Assembly (NCBI GenBank): GCA_046048295.1
Contig: JBJOGJ010000030.1
Span: 1-24,487 of the forward strand
Length of the DNA: 24,487 nucleotides
From: CBDCWA01 sp046048295
Lineage (GTDB): Bacteria; Pseudomonadota; Alphaproteobacteria; Rhizobiales; Hyphomicrobiaceae
Direction: 5' to 3'
Made by a program: the position numbers and the translations under genes. The notes under the pieces were generated by a model. The model did no database searches, was not told where the DNA came from, and was given only the letters and a program-made list of their open reading frames with translations. Positions 16,343-24,058 of this stretch are shown piece by piece; the stretch's first letter is position 1; every line of letters starts with the position of its first letter.

Positions 16343-17536
16343 ATGTCTTGGAACAATCAGAACGGTGGCGGCGGCTGGAAAAGCGGCGGCGGCGGCGGAG
16401 GTGGCGGCCCCTGGGGACAGGGACCGTGGGGCCAGGGAGGCGGCGGTGGCAACCAGCAGCCCGACCTGGAAGAAATTCTCAAACGCAGCCAGGACCGGAT
16501 CAAGCAGGTCACTGGGTCTGGGCTGCCTGGGCCACTGATGTTTCTCATCGCTCTCGTCGGCGCGGCAGTGCTTGCATTCTTCGCGTTCACATTTACCGTC
16601 AAGCCTGATGAACTCGGCGTCGTGCTGAGGTTCGGCAAATACGACAGGGTCGAAAGCCAGGGCCTGCACTTCCGCTGGCCGTATCCCGTCGAGGAAGTAC
16701 GACTTCCGAAGGTGACCAGGGAAAACTCCATCGAGATCGGCATGCGCACGACCGGCGCGGACAGGTTCACGTCAACTCCGACCCGCTATCGCGATTCGGG
16801 CAGCGTCCAGGACGTCGCTGAAGAGAGCCTGATGCTGACCGGCGACGAGAACATCGTTGATGTCGACTTCGTGGTCTTCTGGCGCATCAAGCCGGAGCGC
16901 GACCCGCAGACGGGGGCGCTGGGGGCTGTGCAGTACCTTTTCAACATCCAGAATCCCGAACGAACCGTGAAGGAAGTCGCCGAAAGCGCGATGCGCGAAG
17001 TCGTCGGGCAGAACGACATCCAGCCGATCCTGACGGAAGCGCGTCAGAAGACGGAGCAGGCTGTGCAGGAGCTCATGCAGAAGACGCTCGACGACTACAA
17101 GGCAGGCATACTGGTTTCGCGCGTGCAGCTCCAGAAGGTCGATCCGCCGGGCAAGGTTATCGATGCGTTCCGAGACGTCCAGGCGGCGCGCGCCGACCAG
17201 GAGCGGCTGCAGAACGAGGCCCGTTCGTATGCCAACCGCATCGTTCCTGAGGCGCGAGGCGAGGCGGAGCGGATTCTGCAGGCGGCAGAAGGCTACCGTC
17301 AGCAGACGATCGCAGAAGCGATCGGTCAGGCGGACAGGTTCAAGAAGGTCTACGACGAATACCGCAAGGCACCCGATGTCACGCGCCAGCGCATCTATCT
17401 CGAGACGATGGAGCGTGTATTCGGGGGCACCGACAAGATCATACTCGACAGTAGCGGTGGTGGACAGGGCGTCGTGCCGTACCTGCCGCTGAACGAGTTG
17501 CAGAAGAGTTCCAAGCAGACTACGGGAGCGCAATAA
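16343..17536 (+). CDS. hflK: HflK, subunit of the HflKC complex regulating FtsH
   Basis: HflK, 397 residues, a SPFH/band-7 membrane protein. With HflC it builds a cage around the FtsH AAA+ protease in the inner membrane and modulates its access to membrane substrates. The N-terminus (about 8-37) is very rich in glycine, as is usual for HflK, followed by one membrane helix (about 62-84). The band-7 domain (about 85-290) starts at KPDELGVVLRFGKY. A long alpha-helical stretch (about 280-360) contains the ARGEAERILQAAEGYRQQTI block typical of the family. The stop codon overlaps the hflC start by one base (TAATG). A gap of about 206 bases upstream contains the thyA-dfrA terminator, so its promoter should lie at about 16200-16330; no clear consensus was found. 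Confidence 0.96.
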   Translation: MSWNNQNGGGGWKSGGGGGGGGPWGQGPWGQGGGGGNQQPDLEEILKRSQDRIKQVTGSGLPGPLMFLIALVGAAVLAFFAFTFTVKPDELGVVLRFGKYDRVESQGLHFRWPYPVEEVRLPKVTRENSIEIGMRTTGADRFTSTPTRYRDSGSVQDVAEESLMLTGDENIVDVDFVVFWRIKPERDPQTGALGAVQYLFNIQNPERTVKEVAESAMREVVGQNDIQPILTEARQKTEQAVQELMQKTLDDYKAGILVSRVQLQKVDPPGKVIDAFRDVQAARADQERLQNEARSYANRIVPEARGEAERILQAAEGYRQQTIAEAIGQADRFKKVYDEYRKAPDVTRQRIYLETMERVFGGTDKIILDSSGGGQGVVPYLPLNELQKSSKQTTGAQ

Positions 17537-18480
17537 TGCTACAGGGCCTCTTGGCTTTCCTGCTGATCGTGCTGGCGATCGTCGCCGGTGCCGTCTACTC
17601 CTCGGCGTTCCTGGTCCATCAGACCGAGCAGGCCATCGTGCTTCAATTCGGCAAGCCGGTGAACGTCATCAATGAGTACAAGGCTGACGAGACGGGCAAG
17701 ATCGAGAACGACGCCGGTCTCTACTGGAAGATCCCGTTCGTGCAGACGGTTGAGTACTACGACCGGCGGATTCTCGATCTCGATTCGCGGCCGCAGGAAG
17801 TTATCGCTTCGGACCAGAAGCGGCTCATCGTCGATGCCTTCGCGCGCTACAGGATCGTCGATCCGCTGAAGTTCTACCAGGCGGTCAGGGACGAGCGGAT
17901 CGCACGCCAGCGGCTCGGCAACGTGCTCGAGGCGTCGCTGCGGCGGGCGCTCGGTTCGGCCACCTTCCAGGACGTCGTCAGGGATAAGCGCGAGGCGCTG
18001 ATGCGGACGATCCTGCAGCAGGTCAATAACGAGGCGAAGGACTTCGGTCTCAACGTGCTCGACGTGCGGATCAAGCGTGCGGACCTGCCGGAGGCGAACA
18101 GTGAGGCCATCTACCGGCGGATGCAGACGGAGCGCGAGCGGGAGGCAGCGGAGTTCCGCGCCGAAGGCGGCGCTGCGGCCAACCGGATCAGGGCGACGGC
18201 CGACAGGCAGGCGACGATCATCCGGGCCGAGGCGACCAAGAAGTCGGAGCAGATGCGCGGTGAGGGTGACGCCGAGCGTAACAAGGTCTTCGCCGAGGCA
18301 TTCAAGGGCGATGCCCAGGATTTCTTCAACTTCTACAGGTCGATGCAGGCCTACGAGAAGGCGATGAAGTCAGGGGACACGCGGCTCGTGTTGTCGCCAA
18401 ACTCGGAATTCTTCCGCTACTTCGACAGTGCGGCAGGTGCCGGTCCATCCCGGAACCAGGGCCAACGTAGCGGGCGATGA
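17536..18480 (+). CDS. hflC: HflC, subunit of the HflKC complex regulating FtsH
   Basis: HflC, 314 residues, the partner of HflK in the SPFH complex that surrounds FtsH. One N-terminal membrane segment (about 4-26, GLLAFLLIVLAIVAGAVY) is followed by the band-7 domain (HQTEQAIVLQFGKP onward) and a charged helix (EREREAAEFRAEGGAAANRI). The C-terminal part holds FYRSMQAYEKAM and LVLSPNSEFFRYF, usual near the end of HflC. It overlaps hflK by one base and the DUF2065 gene by four, so the three are translated as a coupled set. Confidence 0.96.
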   Translation: MLQGLLAFLLIVLAIVAGAVYSSAFLVHQTEQAIVLQFGKPVNVINEYKADETGKIENDAGLYWKIPFVQTVEYYDRRILDLDSRPQEVIASDQKRLIVDAFARYRIVDPLKFYQAVRDERIARQRLGNVLEASLRRALGSATFQDVVRDKREALMRTILQQVNNEAKDFGLNVLDVRIKRADLPEANSEAIYRRMQTEREREAAEFRAEGGAAANRIRATADRQATIIRAEATKKSEQMRGEGDAERNKVFAEAFKGDAQDFFNFYRSMQAYEKAMKSGDTRLVLSPNSEFFRYFDSAAGAGPSRNQGQRSGR

Positions 18481-18662
18481 ACGATCTGCTGGTCGGCATC
18501 GGGCTGGTGCTGGTCATCGAGGGTCTGCTGTGGGCACTCATTCCGAGGTTCGCCTACCGGATGCTCGAAGCGGCGGCGCGCAGCTCCGAGGCGTCGCTCA
18601 GGATCAGCGGCATGGTGGCCGTTGCCGCCGGCGTGCTGATCGTGTGGCTGGTCAGAGGCTGA
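18477..18662 (+). CDS. DUF2065 family small membrane protein
   Basis: A 61-residue protein of the DUF2065 family with two membrane helices (about 4-21, LLVGIGLVLVIEGLLW, and about 42-60, ISGMVAVAAGVLIVWLV) joined by a short positively charged loop (PRFAYRMLEAAARSSEASLR). The function is unknown. Its ATG overlaps the hflC stop (ATGA). The position between hflC and a DegP protease gene recurs in other Hyphomicrobiales as far as remembered, suggesting a small accessory of the HflKC/FtsH complex; that role is inference only. Confidence 0.9.
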   Translation: MNDLLVGIGLVLVIEGLLWALIPRFAYRMLEAAARSSEASLRISGMVAVAAGVLIVWLVRG

Positions 18663-18704
18663 ACGCTTTGTGCATTGACGGCAGCATGACGGCATTGGAG
18701 GATG

Positions 18705-18730
18705 CGCCCGGACGACATCGCATCCGGGCG
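18705..18730. repeat. Perfect 8-bp hairpin upstream of degP
   Basis: CGCCCGGA (18705-18712) and TCCGGGCG (18723-18730) pair perfectly around a ten-base loop. It lies after the DUF2065 stop and 31 bases before the degP start. No T-tract follows on the plus strand, so a simple terminator is unlikely. It might reduce read-through, stabilise the upstream mRNA or lie in the degP leader. It also argues against the longer degP start at 18702, which would translate through it. Confidence 0.45.
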
Positions 18731-18761
18731 TAGCCAACCTCAGGATTCGGAGAGCGTGGGA

Positions 18762-20219
18762 ATGACTTGCGAACTGGCCGGCGGCAATATCCGCAGGGTT
18801 GCGGCGGGGCTCCTTGCCCTTGTTTTCGCGTTCTGGTTGCCTGCAGGCCGGGGCGTTGCCCAGGACGGGCCGAAATCCGTGGCGCCGGTAGCCGAGAGGC
18901 TGATCGACGCCGTCGTCAACATCTCGACGAGCCAGACGGTCAAGGGGCCGAAGGGCGTGCCGTTGCCGAGCGTGCCCAAAGGGTCTCCCTTCGAGGAATT
19001 CTTCGAGGACTTTTTCCAGCGCGGACCCGACGACGGCGAAGGCGACAAGAAAGTATCGTCGCTCGGATCGGGTTTCGTGATCGACGGCAAGGAAGGCCTG
19101 ATCGTCACCAACCACCATGTGATCGACGGGGCCGACGAGATCATCGTCAACTTCCACGACGGCTCGAAGCTGAAGGTCGAGAAGGTGCTCGGCAAGGATG
19201 CGAAGACCGATCTTGCCCTCCTCAAGGTGACACCCAAGAAGCCGCTCACCCAGGTCAAGTTTGCGACCGCCGACGCGGTGAAGGTCGGCGATTGGGTTAT
19301 GGCGATCGGAAATCCGTTCGGGCTCGGCGGCACGGTGACAGTCGGTATCATTTCCGCCAAGGAACGGAACATCAATTCCGGTCCATACGACGACTATCTC
19401 CAGACGGATGCGGCGATCAACAAGGGCAACTCGGGTGGACCGCTGTTCAACATGATCGGTGACGTGATCGGCGTGAACACGGCCATCATCTCTCCGACCG
19501 GCGGCTCGATCGGCATCGGATTCGCAGTGCCGGCACAAACGGCGGTGGTGGTGCTCGACCAGTTGCGCCAGTTCGGCGAGACGCGCCGTGGATGGCTCGG
19601 GGTCAAGATCCAGACGGTGCCTGAGGACGTCGCGAAGTCGCTCGGCATCGAGACGACCACCGGCGCCTACATATCGGCGGTGACGCCGGGCGGACCGGCG
19701 GAGAAGGCCGGCATCCAGCCCGAGGATGTCATTACCAAGTTCGACGGTAAGGGTATCTCCTCCGTGCGCGGCCTGCCGCGGGTCGTCGCCAGCACGCCGG
19801 TCGGCAAGAAGGTGCCGGTCGAGTTGCTGCGCAAGGGCAAGACGGTGACTGTAAGCGTCGAGGTCGGGCGGCTCAAGGAGGACGAGGACAAGGCTGCTGG
19901 TGCGGCCGGCGCGAAAGTTGATGCGCCGCTCGTCGGTCTCAAGCTGGAGCCGGTAACCCCCGACACGCGCAAGAAGTTCAAGCTGCGGGATGGCGTTCGC
20001 GGCGTTGTCGTAACCGAGGTCGATCCGAAGAGCGCCGCAGCGAAGAAGAACATCAAGGCAGGCGATGTGATCGTCGAAGTTGCCGGGGAAGCGGTTGCAA
20101 GCGTGGCGGACATCGGCAAGCGGATTGCGGCGGTGCGGAAGACAGGCCGGGGCCAGGTGCTGCTGCAGATCGAATCGGCGGGCGGCGGCGTGCGCTCGGT
20201 CAGCGTGCCCATCAAATAG
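18762..20219 (+). CDS. degP: DegP/HtrA (Do-family) periplasmic serine protease
   Basis: A 485-residue HtrA protein: a periplasmic chaperone and protease that degrades misfolded envelope proteins. A signal peptide (about 1-33, hydrophobic VAAGLLALVFAFWLPAG and an AQ cleavage region) is followed by the trypsin-like domain with catalytic H119 (TNHHV), D150 (KTDLALLK) and S224 (KGNSGGP). Two PDZ domains follow (about 275-370 and 390-480), the first opening with RRGWLGVKIQ. The ATG at 18762 places the signal peptide correctly and has GGAGA upstream; an in-frame ATG at 18702 would add 20 polar residues. The gene lies 99 bases past the hflK-hflC-DUF2065 set and may share its transcript; both act in envelope protein quality control. 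Confidence 0.95.
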   Translation: MTCELAGGNIRRVAAGLLALVFAFWLPAGRGVAQDGPKSVAPVAERLIDAVVNISTSQTVKGPKGVPLPSVPKGSPFEEFFEDFFQRGPDDGEGDKKVSSLGSGFVIDGKEGLIVTNHHVIDGADEIIVNFHDGSKLKVEKVLGKDAKTDLALLKVTPKKPLTQVKFATADAVKVGDWVMAIGNPFGLGGTVTVGIISAKERNINSGPYDDYLQTDAAINKGNSGGPLFNMIGDVIGVNTAIISPTGGSIGIGFAVPAQTAVVVLDQLRQFGETRRGWLGVKIQTVPEDVAKSLGIETTTGAYISAVTPGGPAEKAGIQPEDVITKFDGKGISSVRGLPRVVASTPVGKKVPVELLRKGKTVTVSVEVGRLKEDEDKAAGAAGAKVDAPLVGLKLEPVTPDTRKKFKLRDGVRGVVVTEVDPKSAAAKKNIKAGDVIVEVAGEAVASVADIGKRIAAVRKTGRGQVLLQIESAGGGVRSVSVPIK

Positions 20220-20339
20220 GCTTGCCGGCCGGCCGTACCGGAAGGAGCCGGTGACAGTCGTGCGGATTGCGCTTGCCGGCGATGGCCGCTAAACCCTGCC
20301 GTCGGAAGTCGATCAGCGACTACGCCGTGGGGGCACGCC

Positions 20340-21035
20340 ATGTTTTCAGATCTCTCGGATTATGTTCCGACGGTGCATCGAGACGGGCGCAAGTTCGTCT
20401 ACATGCTGGGTGGCGCGGCATTGGTGATGCTCTACCTGTGGCCGTCGCTCGGCTGGCTGCTGGTGCTTGCTACAGGGGCGGTTGCAGCCTTTTTCCGCGA
20501 TCCGACGCGCGTGACGCCGGTCCGTGAGGGGCTCATCGTCGCGCCGGCAGACGGCAATGTCATCTCGGTCATGATGGTGCACGGACCAAAAGAACTCGGA
20601 TTTGGCGATGCGGAACGGATGCGCGTCTCGATCCACCTGTCGCTGCTCGACGTGCATATCAACCGGTCGCCCATGGCGGGGCGTGTGGTGCGCTCGATCT
20701 ATGTGCCGGGGGCCTATCTCAATCCGACTCTGGACAAGACCAGCGAGGAGAACGAACGGCGTGCACTGGTGATCGCGGCGGACGATGGAGCGGAATTGGC
20801 GATCGTCCAGATCGCGGGTGTCGTCTCGAGGCGGATTGTGACGTTCGCCGGCGAAGGCGACATGCTGACTGCGGGCCAGCGGATCGGGCTCATCCGGTTT
20901 GGTAGCCGGGTCGACCTCTACTTGCCACCGGGCGTGGCAAGCCTGGTCTGTGAGGGCCAGCGGATGGTTGCTGGCGAAACGGTGGTGGCCGATCGCCGTT
21001 CCGATGAGCGGGGAAGGGACTGCCGCCGGAGCTGA
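20340..21035 (+). CDS. psd: Phosphatidylserine decarboxylase proenzyme (short type)
   Basis: A 231-residue short-form phosphatidylserine decarboxylase that makes phosphatidylethanolamine at the inner membrane. An N-terminal hydrophobic hairpin (about 22-51) is followed by FFRDPTR and the core VAPADGNVISV. DVHINRSPMAG carries a conserved histidine (H106). The self-cleavage site is in IRFGSRVDLYLP: cleavage before S189 should give the small alpha subunit with the pyruvoyl group. The ATG at 20340 directly precedes the expected N-terminus. A phosphatidylserine synthase gene often follows psd; here the next gene is HerA on the opposite strand, so the synthase must be elsewhere. The gene ends inside a hairpin shared with herA. 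Confidence 0.94.
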   Translation: MFSDLSDYVPTVHRDGRKFVYMLGGAALVMLYLWPSLGWLLVLATGAVAAFFRDPTRVTPVREGLIVAPADGNVISVMMVHGPKELGFGDAERMRVSIHLSLLDVHINRSPMAGRVVRSIYVPGAYLNPTLDKTSEENERRALVIAADDGAELAIVQIAGVVSRRIVTFAGEGDMLTAGQRIGLIRFGSRVDLYLPPGVASLVCEGQRMVAGETVVADRRSDERGRDCRRS

Positions 21036-21054
21036 GGGAAGCTGCCCCTCAGTT
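21030..21054. terminator. Bidirectional hairpin spanning the psd and herA stop codons
   Basis: CTGAGGG (21032-21038) and CCCTCAG (21046-21052) form a perfect 7-bp stem around a seven-base loop, with one G-T and one A-T pair extending it outward. The psd stop (21033-21035) lies in the left arm and the herA stop (21049-21051, minus strand) in the right arm. Placed between convergent genes, it could end transcription from both sides, but no T-tract follows on either strand. Confidence 0.5.
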
Positions 21055-23181
21055 GCCCCGCTGGGTCAACCTGTTGCGTAGCGACTGAAGGGCACCCGGC
21101 CGTGCGGTCTCGCCGGCACGAGGCTCGGCTGCCGGAGCAGCGGGCGGACGGCGCAGCATGGGACGCTGAGGTGCCGCGGATGCGTTGTCGGCAGTGGCCG
21201 GCGACTGTGCCGTGGCTGCCGGCTGGTGCTCGTTGCGACGGATTGCCGGACGGGCGGCGATGGCGGGCCGCTCGCCTGCGAAATCGCCATTGTCGGCAGT
21301 CTGGCGAATGACCTGCGAGCGTTCGGCCGCGCGCGATGCGCTGTGGTGCGTCTGGAACTGGGTGGCAAGGGCTGGAACATCCGCAGCCAGTTCGACCACC
21401 TGGGGATCCTCTGGCGACAGGCCCATGGCCTCCGCGAACATGGCCATGCTGCTCATCTGGTCGTTGCCAGCGCCGGCATTGGATGCGCGCCAACGCTCGA
21501 CGATCTGCTCGACGAAGTTTTCGTCACCGACAGAGGCCTGCCACTTCTCGGAGAAGCTCGCGGTGGAGGAGCGCGGCATGTTCTCCTTGGCGAGTTCGTC
21601 GAAGCGGATGCGGACCGGCAGCGTAACACCGTCGCCGAAGGCGATGGCCTCGCGCTGGCCGAGCGCGGGCAGGAACTCGAGGAGGCCGGAACCGGTGTCG
21701 GACACCGCCGATTGGACGATCTGCTGGTCCTTGTCGTTCGACATGCGCAGTGCAAAGACGGTATTGCACTGGGAGAGGATGGTCGGGTCGATCTCGGTCG
21801 GCCGCTGCGTGACGATGCACAGTGAGGCACCGTATTTGCGGCCTTCCTTGGCGATCTTGGCAATGGCGCGGCGGCAGGGCTCGAAGCCGGACTTCGGATC
21901 GGCCGGAACGTAGCGGTGCGCCTCCTCGCAGACGAGGGTGACGGGAATCTGCCCTTCGCTCCACAGTGCGAAGTCGAATGTCATGCGGCAGAGCACCGAT
22001 ACGACGACGTTGACGATCTCGGTCGGCAGACCGGTGAGTTCGAGGATCGTGATGGGCTTGCCGTTTACGGGAACGCGGAAGATGCGGCTCAGGATCTGGG
22101 CCATGCCGTCGTAGACGGTGAGCGAGCCGAACATGAAGCCGTAGCGCGCGTCCTGGCTGATGGTGTCGATGCGCGTCTTGAGCTGGCGGTATGGGGCTAG
22201 GTCGCGCTTGTTCTCGAGCTTGCCCATGCGCTCGTCGATCATCGCGGTCAGGTCGGAGATGCGGTAGGGGACGGGGGTGTCGACGGTGAACTTGCCCGGA
22301 TCGAGAAGACCCTTGCGAAGCGTGTTCGATTCCTTCGTGCGTCCCGAGGCATAGCGGCTCTTGCACAGCGGGATCAGGTCCTGAAGGATCTCGACCTCGG
22401 CCTTGCGGCCTTCGGGATCGCCGATCAGAACCTCGACGATCTCCTCGAACGTCAGAAGCCAGAACGGCAGCTGCATGTTGCGGGGGTTGATGACCTCGCC
22501 CCACTCCTTGAAGGCGGTGGCGTATTCGTTGTGTGGATCGAGCAGAACAACGTGTGCAGCGGGATTTTCCTGAAGGATGCAGCGCAGGATGAGTGCCGTG
22601 GTGCAGGATTTGCCGGTACCAGTCGTGCCGAGGATCGCGAAGTGCTTGCCGAGCAGGTCGTCGACCTTGACCATGGCCGAGATGGAGGAATCCTGGCGGA
22701 TGGTGCCGATACGAACGCGCGATTTTCCGTCGCCACAGAATGCCAGCCTCAACTCGTGCTTCGATGCGACGCGAACGCGATCGCCAAGCGAGGGGTAGGC
22801 CGTGACGCCGCGGTTGAAGGATGCGGTCTGGCCGTCCTCCTTCTTCCATAGCTCGCCAACGAGGCCGAGCTCGGCAATCCATATCTCGCTTTCGCCTTCA
22901 CGCTGGGCAGGCACCGGAACGCTCAGCGCAGAGACGATGGCGAGGACGACGGTGTTGAACTGTTCGATGGCAAGAAGGGTGCCCATCTCAGGCCTGGTCG
23001 CCTTTTTGGAGCGGTTCTCAGCCATGCCGCCGTCGAGGAGGACGATTGCCTTGGAGCCGGTAACCGAAACGATGCGACCGATGGAGTTGTCCTGGTCGTG
23101 CTCCGCTGCAGCCGGGTCATCCGGTGAGAGTGTCGCCGTGTCCATGTTGTTCCAAGTCCCCGTTTCTTTCAGGTCGTCCAT
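21049..23181 (-). CDS. HerA-type hexameric ATPase (DUF87)
   Basis: A 710-residue protein of the HerA/FtsK superfamily of hexameric ATPases. An N-terminal HAS-barrel-like region (about 33-150: IGRIVSVTGSKAIVLLDGG and MGTLLAI) precedes Walker A GTTGTGKS (185-192). Walker B is LVCEEAHRYVP (about 416-426, with glutamates 419 and 420). The TQRPTEIDPTILSQCNT block (about 458-474) matches the sensor/arginine region of HerA. The last about 130 residues are disordered, rich in A, P and R. HerA in archaea resects DNA with the nuclease NurA, and bacterial relatives act in DNA translocation or defence, but no NurA or other nuclease gene is seen here. The ATG at 23181 is chosen for AGAGG five bases before it; an earlier ATG (23232) overlaps the kinase gene. 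It follows the kinase by 16 bases. Confidence 0.87.
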   Translation of the reverse strand: MDDLKETGTWNNMDTATLSPDDPAAAEHDQDNSIGRIVSVTGSKAIVLLDGGMAENRSKKATRPEMGTLLAIEQFNTVVLAIVSALSVPVPAQREGESEIWIAELGLVGELWKKEDGQTASFNRGVTAYPSLGDRVRVASKHELRLAFCGDGKSRVRIGTIRQDSSISAMVKVDDLLGKHFAILGTTGTGKSCTTALILRCILQENPAAHVVLLDPHNEYATAFKEWGEVINPRNMQLPFWLLTFEEIVEVLIGDPEGRKAEVEILQDLIPLCKSRYASGRTKESNTLRKGLLDPGKFTVDTPVPYRISDLTAMIDERMGKLENKRDLAPYRQLKTRIDTISQDARYGFMFGSLTVYDGMAQILSRIFRVPVNGKPITILELTGLPTEIVNVVVSVLCRMTFDFALWSEGQIPVTLVCEEAHRYVPADPKSGFEPCRRAIAKIAKEGRKYGASLCIVTQRPTEIDPTILSQCNTVFALRMSNDKDQQIVQSAVSDTGSGLLEFLPALGQREAIAFGDGVTLPVRIRFDELAKENMPRSSTASFSEKWQASVGDENFVEQIVERWRASNAGAGNDQMSSMAMFAEAMGLSPEDPQVVELAADVPALATQFQTHHSASRAAERSQVIRQTADNGDFAGERPAIAARPAIRRNEHQPAATAQSPATADNASAAPQRPMLRRPPAAPAAEPRAGETARPGALQSLRNRLTQRGN

Positions 23182-23197
23182 GCCTGCCTCTACCAAA

Positions 23198-24058
23198 TCA
23201 TGCTTCTGGAGCCTGCCGCGAGGATGCGACATCGTTCGGAGGGGGCAGATCGACGATCACCTCGGTACCGACGTTCTTGCTCGAACGAATATTCAACTTG
23301 CCGCCATGCAGCTCTATCAGAGCCTTGGCAATCGGAAGGCCTAGTCCGGTACCCTCGCGCCAGCGGCTGCGGGTGCCGTCGACCTGGCCGAAGGGTGTCA
23401 GCGCGATCAGCAACTCGTCCTCGGTCATGCCGACGCCGGTGTCGGAGACAATCACCGATACGCCGCCTTCGTTGCGGCGGAAGGCCTTGATCGATATCGA
23501 GCAGTTCTCCTTCGAGAACTTGATGGCGTTGCCCAGCAGGTTGGTGAAGATCTGGCGAAGCTTTATAGCATCGCCGCGTACCTGCGGCAGATCGCGGGGA
23601 ATGTCGGTGACGATTGTGATCCCGGCGTCCTTGGCCATTAGCTGGAACGAGGAGATGCAGGCGGAGAGCACCTCGTCGATATTGATGGCGCGGCTGTCGA
23701 GGGTGTAGCGGCCACTCTGGATCTTCGAGATGTCGAGGATGTCGTTGATGACCGCCAGAAGGTGGCTCGCGGCATCGTTGATGAGGTGCGAATACTGAAT
23801 CACGTCCTCGTTCGAGAGAGGGCGGCGATCGTGTTCCGACAGCAGCTTCGAGAAGCCGATGATCGTATTCAGCGGTGTCCTGAGCTCGTGGCTCATATTG
23901 GCGATGAACTCGGACTTCACCCTGCTTGCAAGCTCGGCCTCGATGCGTGCCGAGTGCTCTGCCAGCCGCGTCCTGTGACGAAGTATCGCGTCACCGAGCA
24001 ACGAGGAGTACTCGCTCATCAAGGAATTCGAGTTGCCGTTTGACGTGCCGTGGATCAT
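23198..24058 (-). CDS. Soluble sensor histidine kinase (HisKA-HATPase_c)
   Basis: A 286-residue histidine kinase without membrane segments or a recognisable sensor domain. A helical leader (about 14-48) is followed by the HisKA dimerisation domain with the H box FIANMSHELRTPLNTIIGFS (phosphorylated H57). The HATPase domain has the N box (FTNLLGNAIKFS, N173 and N177), G1 box DTGVGM (206-211), the F box phenylalanine (223) and G2 box GTGLGL (236-241). H-box wording resembles PleC/DivJ/PdhS cell-cycle kinases of alphaproteobacteria, but this is not proof of role. No response regulator gene lies in the window. Its gene is first in an operon with herA. No strong ribosome binding site marks the ATG at 24058; M14 (24019) is an alternative start. 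Confidence 0.88.
   Translation of the reverse strand: MIHGTSNGNSNSLMSEYSSLLGDAILRHRTRLAEHSARIEAELASRVKSEFIANMSHELRTPLNTIIGFSKLLSEHDRRPLSNEDVIQYSHLINDAASHLLAVINDILDISKIQSGRYTLDSRAINIDEVLSACISSFQLMAKDAGITIVTDIPRDLPQVRGDAIKLRQIFTNLLGNAIKFSKENCSISIKAFRRNEGGVSVIVSDTGVGMTEDELLIALTPFGQVDGTRSRWREGTGLGLPIAKALIELHGGKLNIRSSKNVGTEVIVDLPPPNDVASSRQAPEA

Noticed and set aside
20237..20252. Short stem ACCGG/CCGGT after degP as a terminator
   Set aside because: Only five or six base pairs and no T-tract; expected often in DNA this GC-rich.
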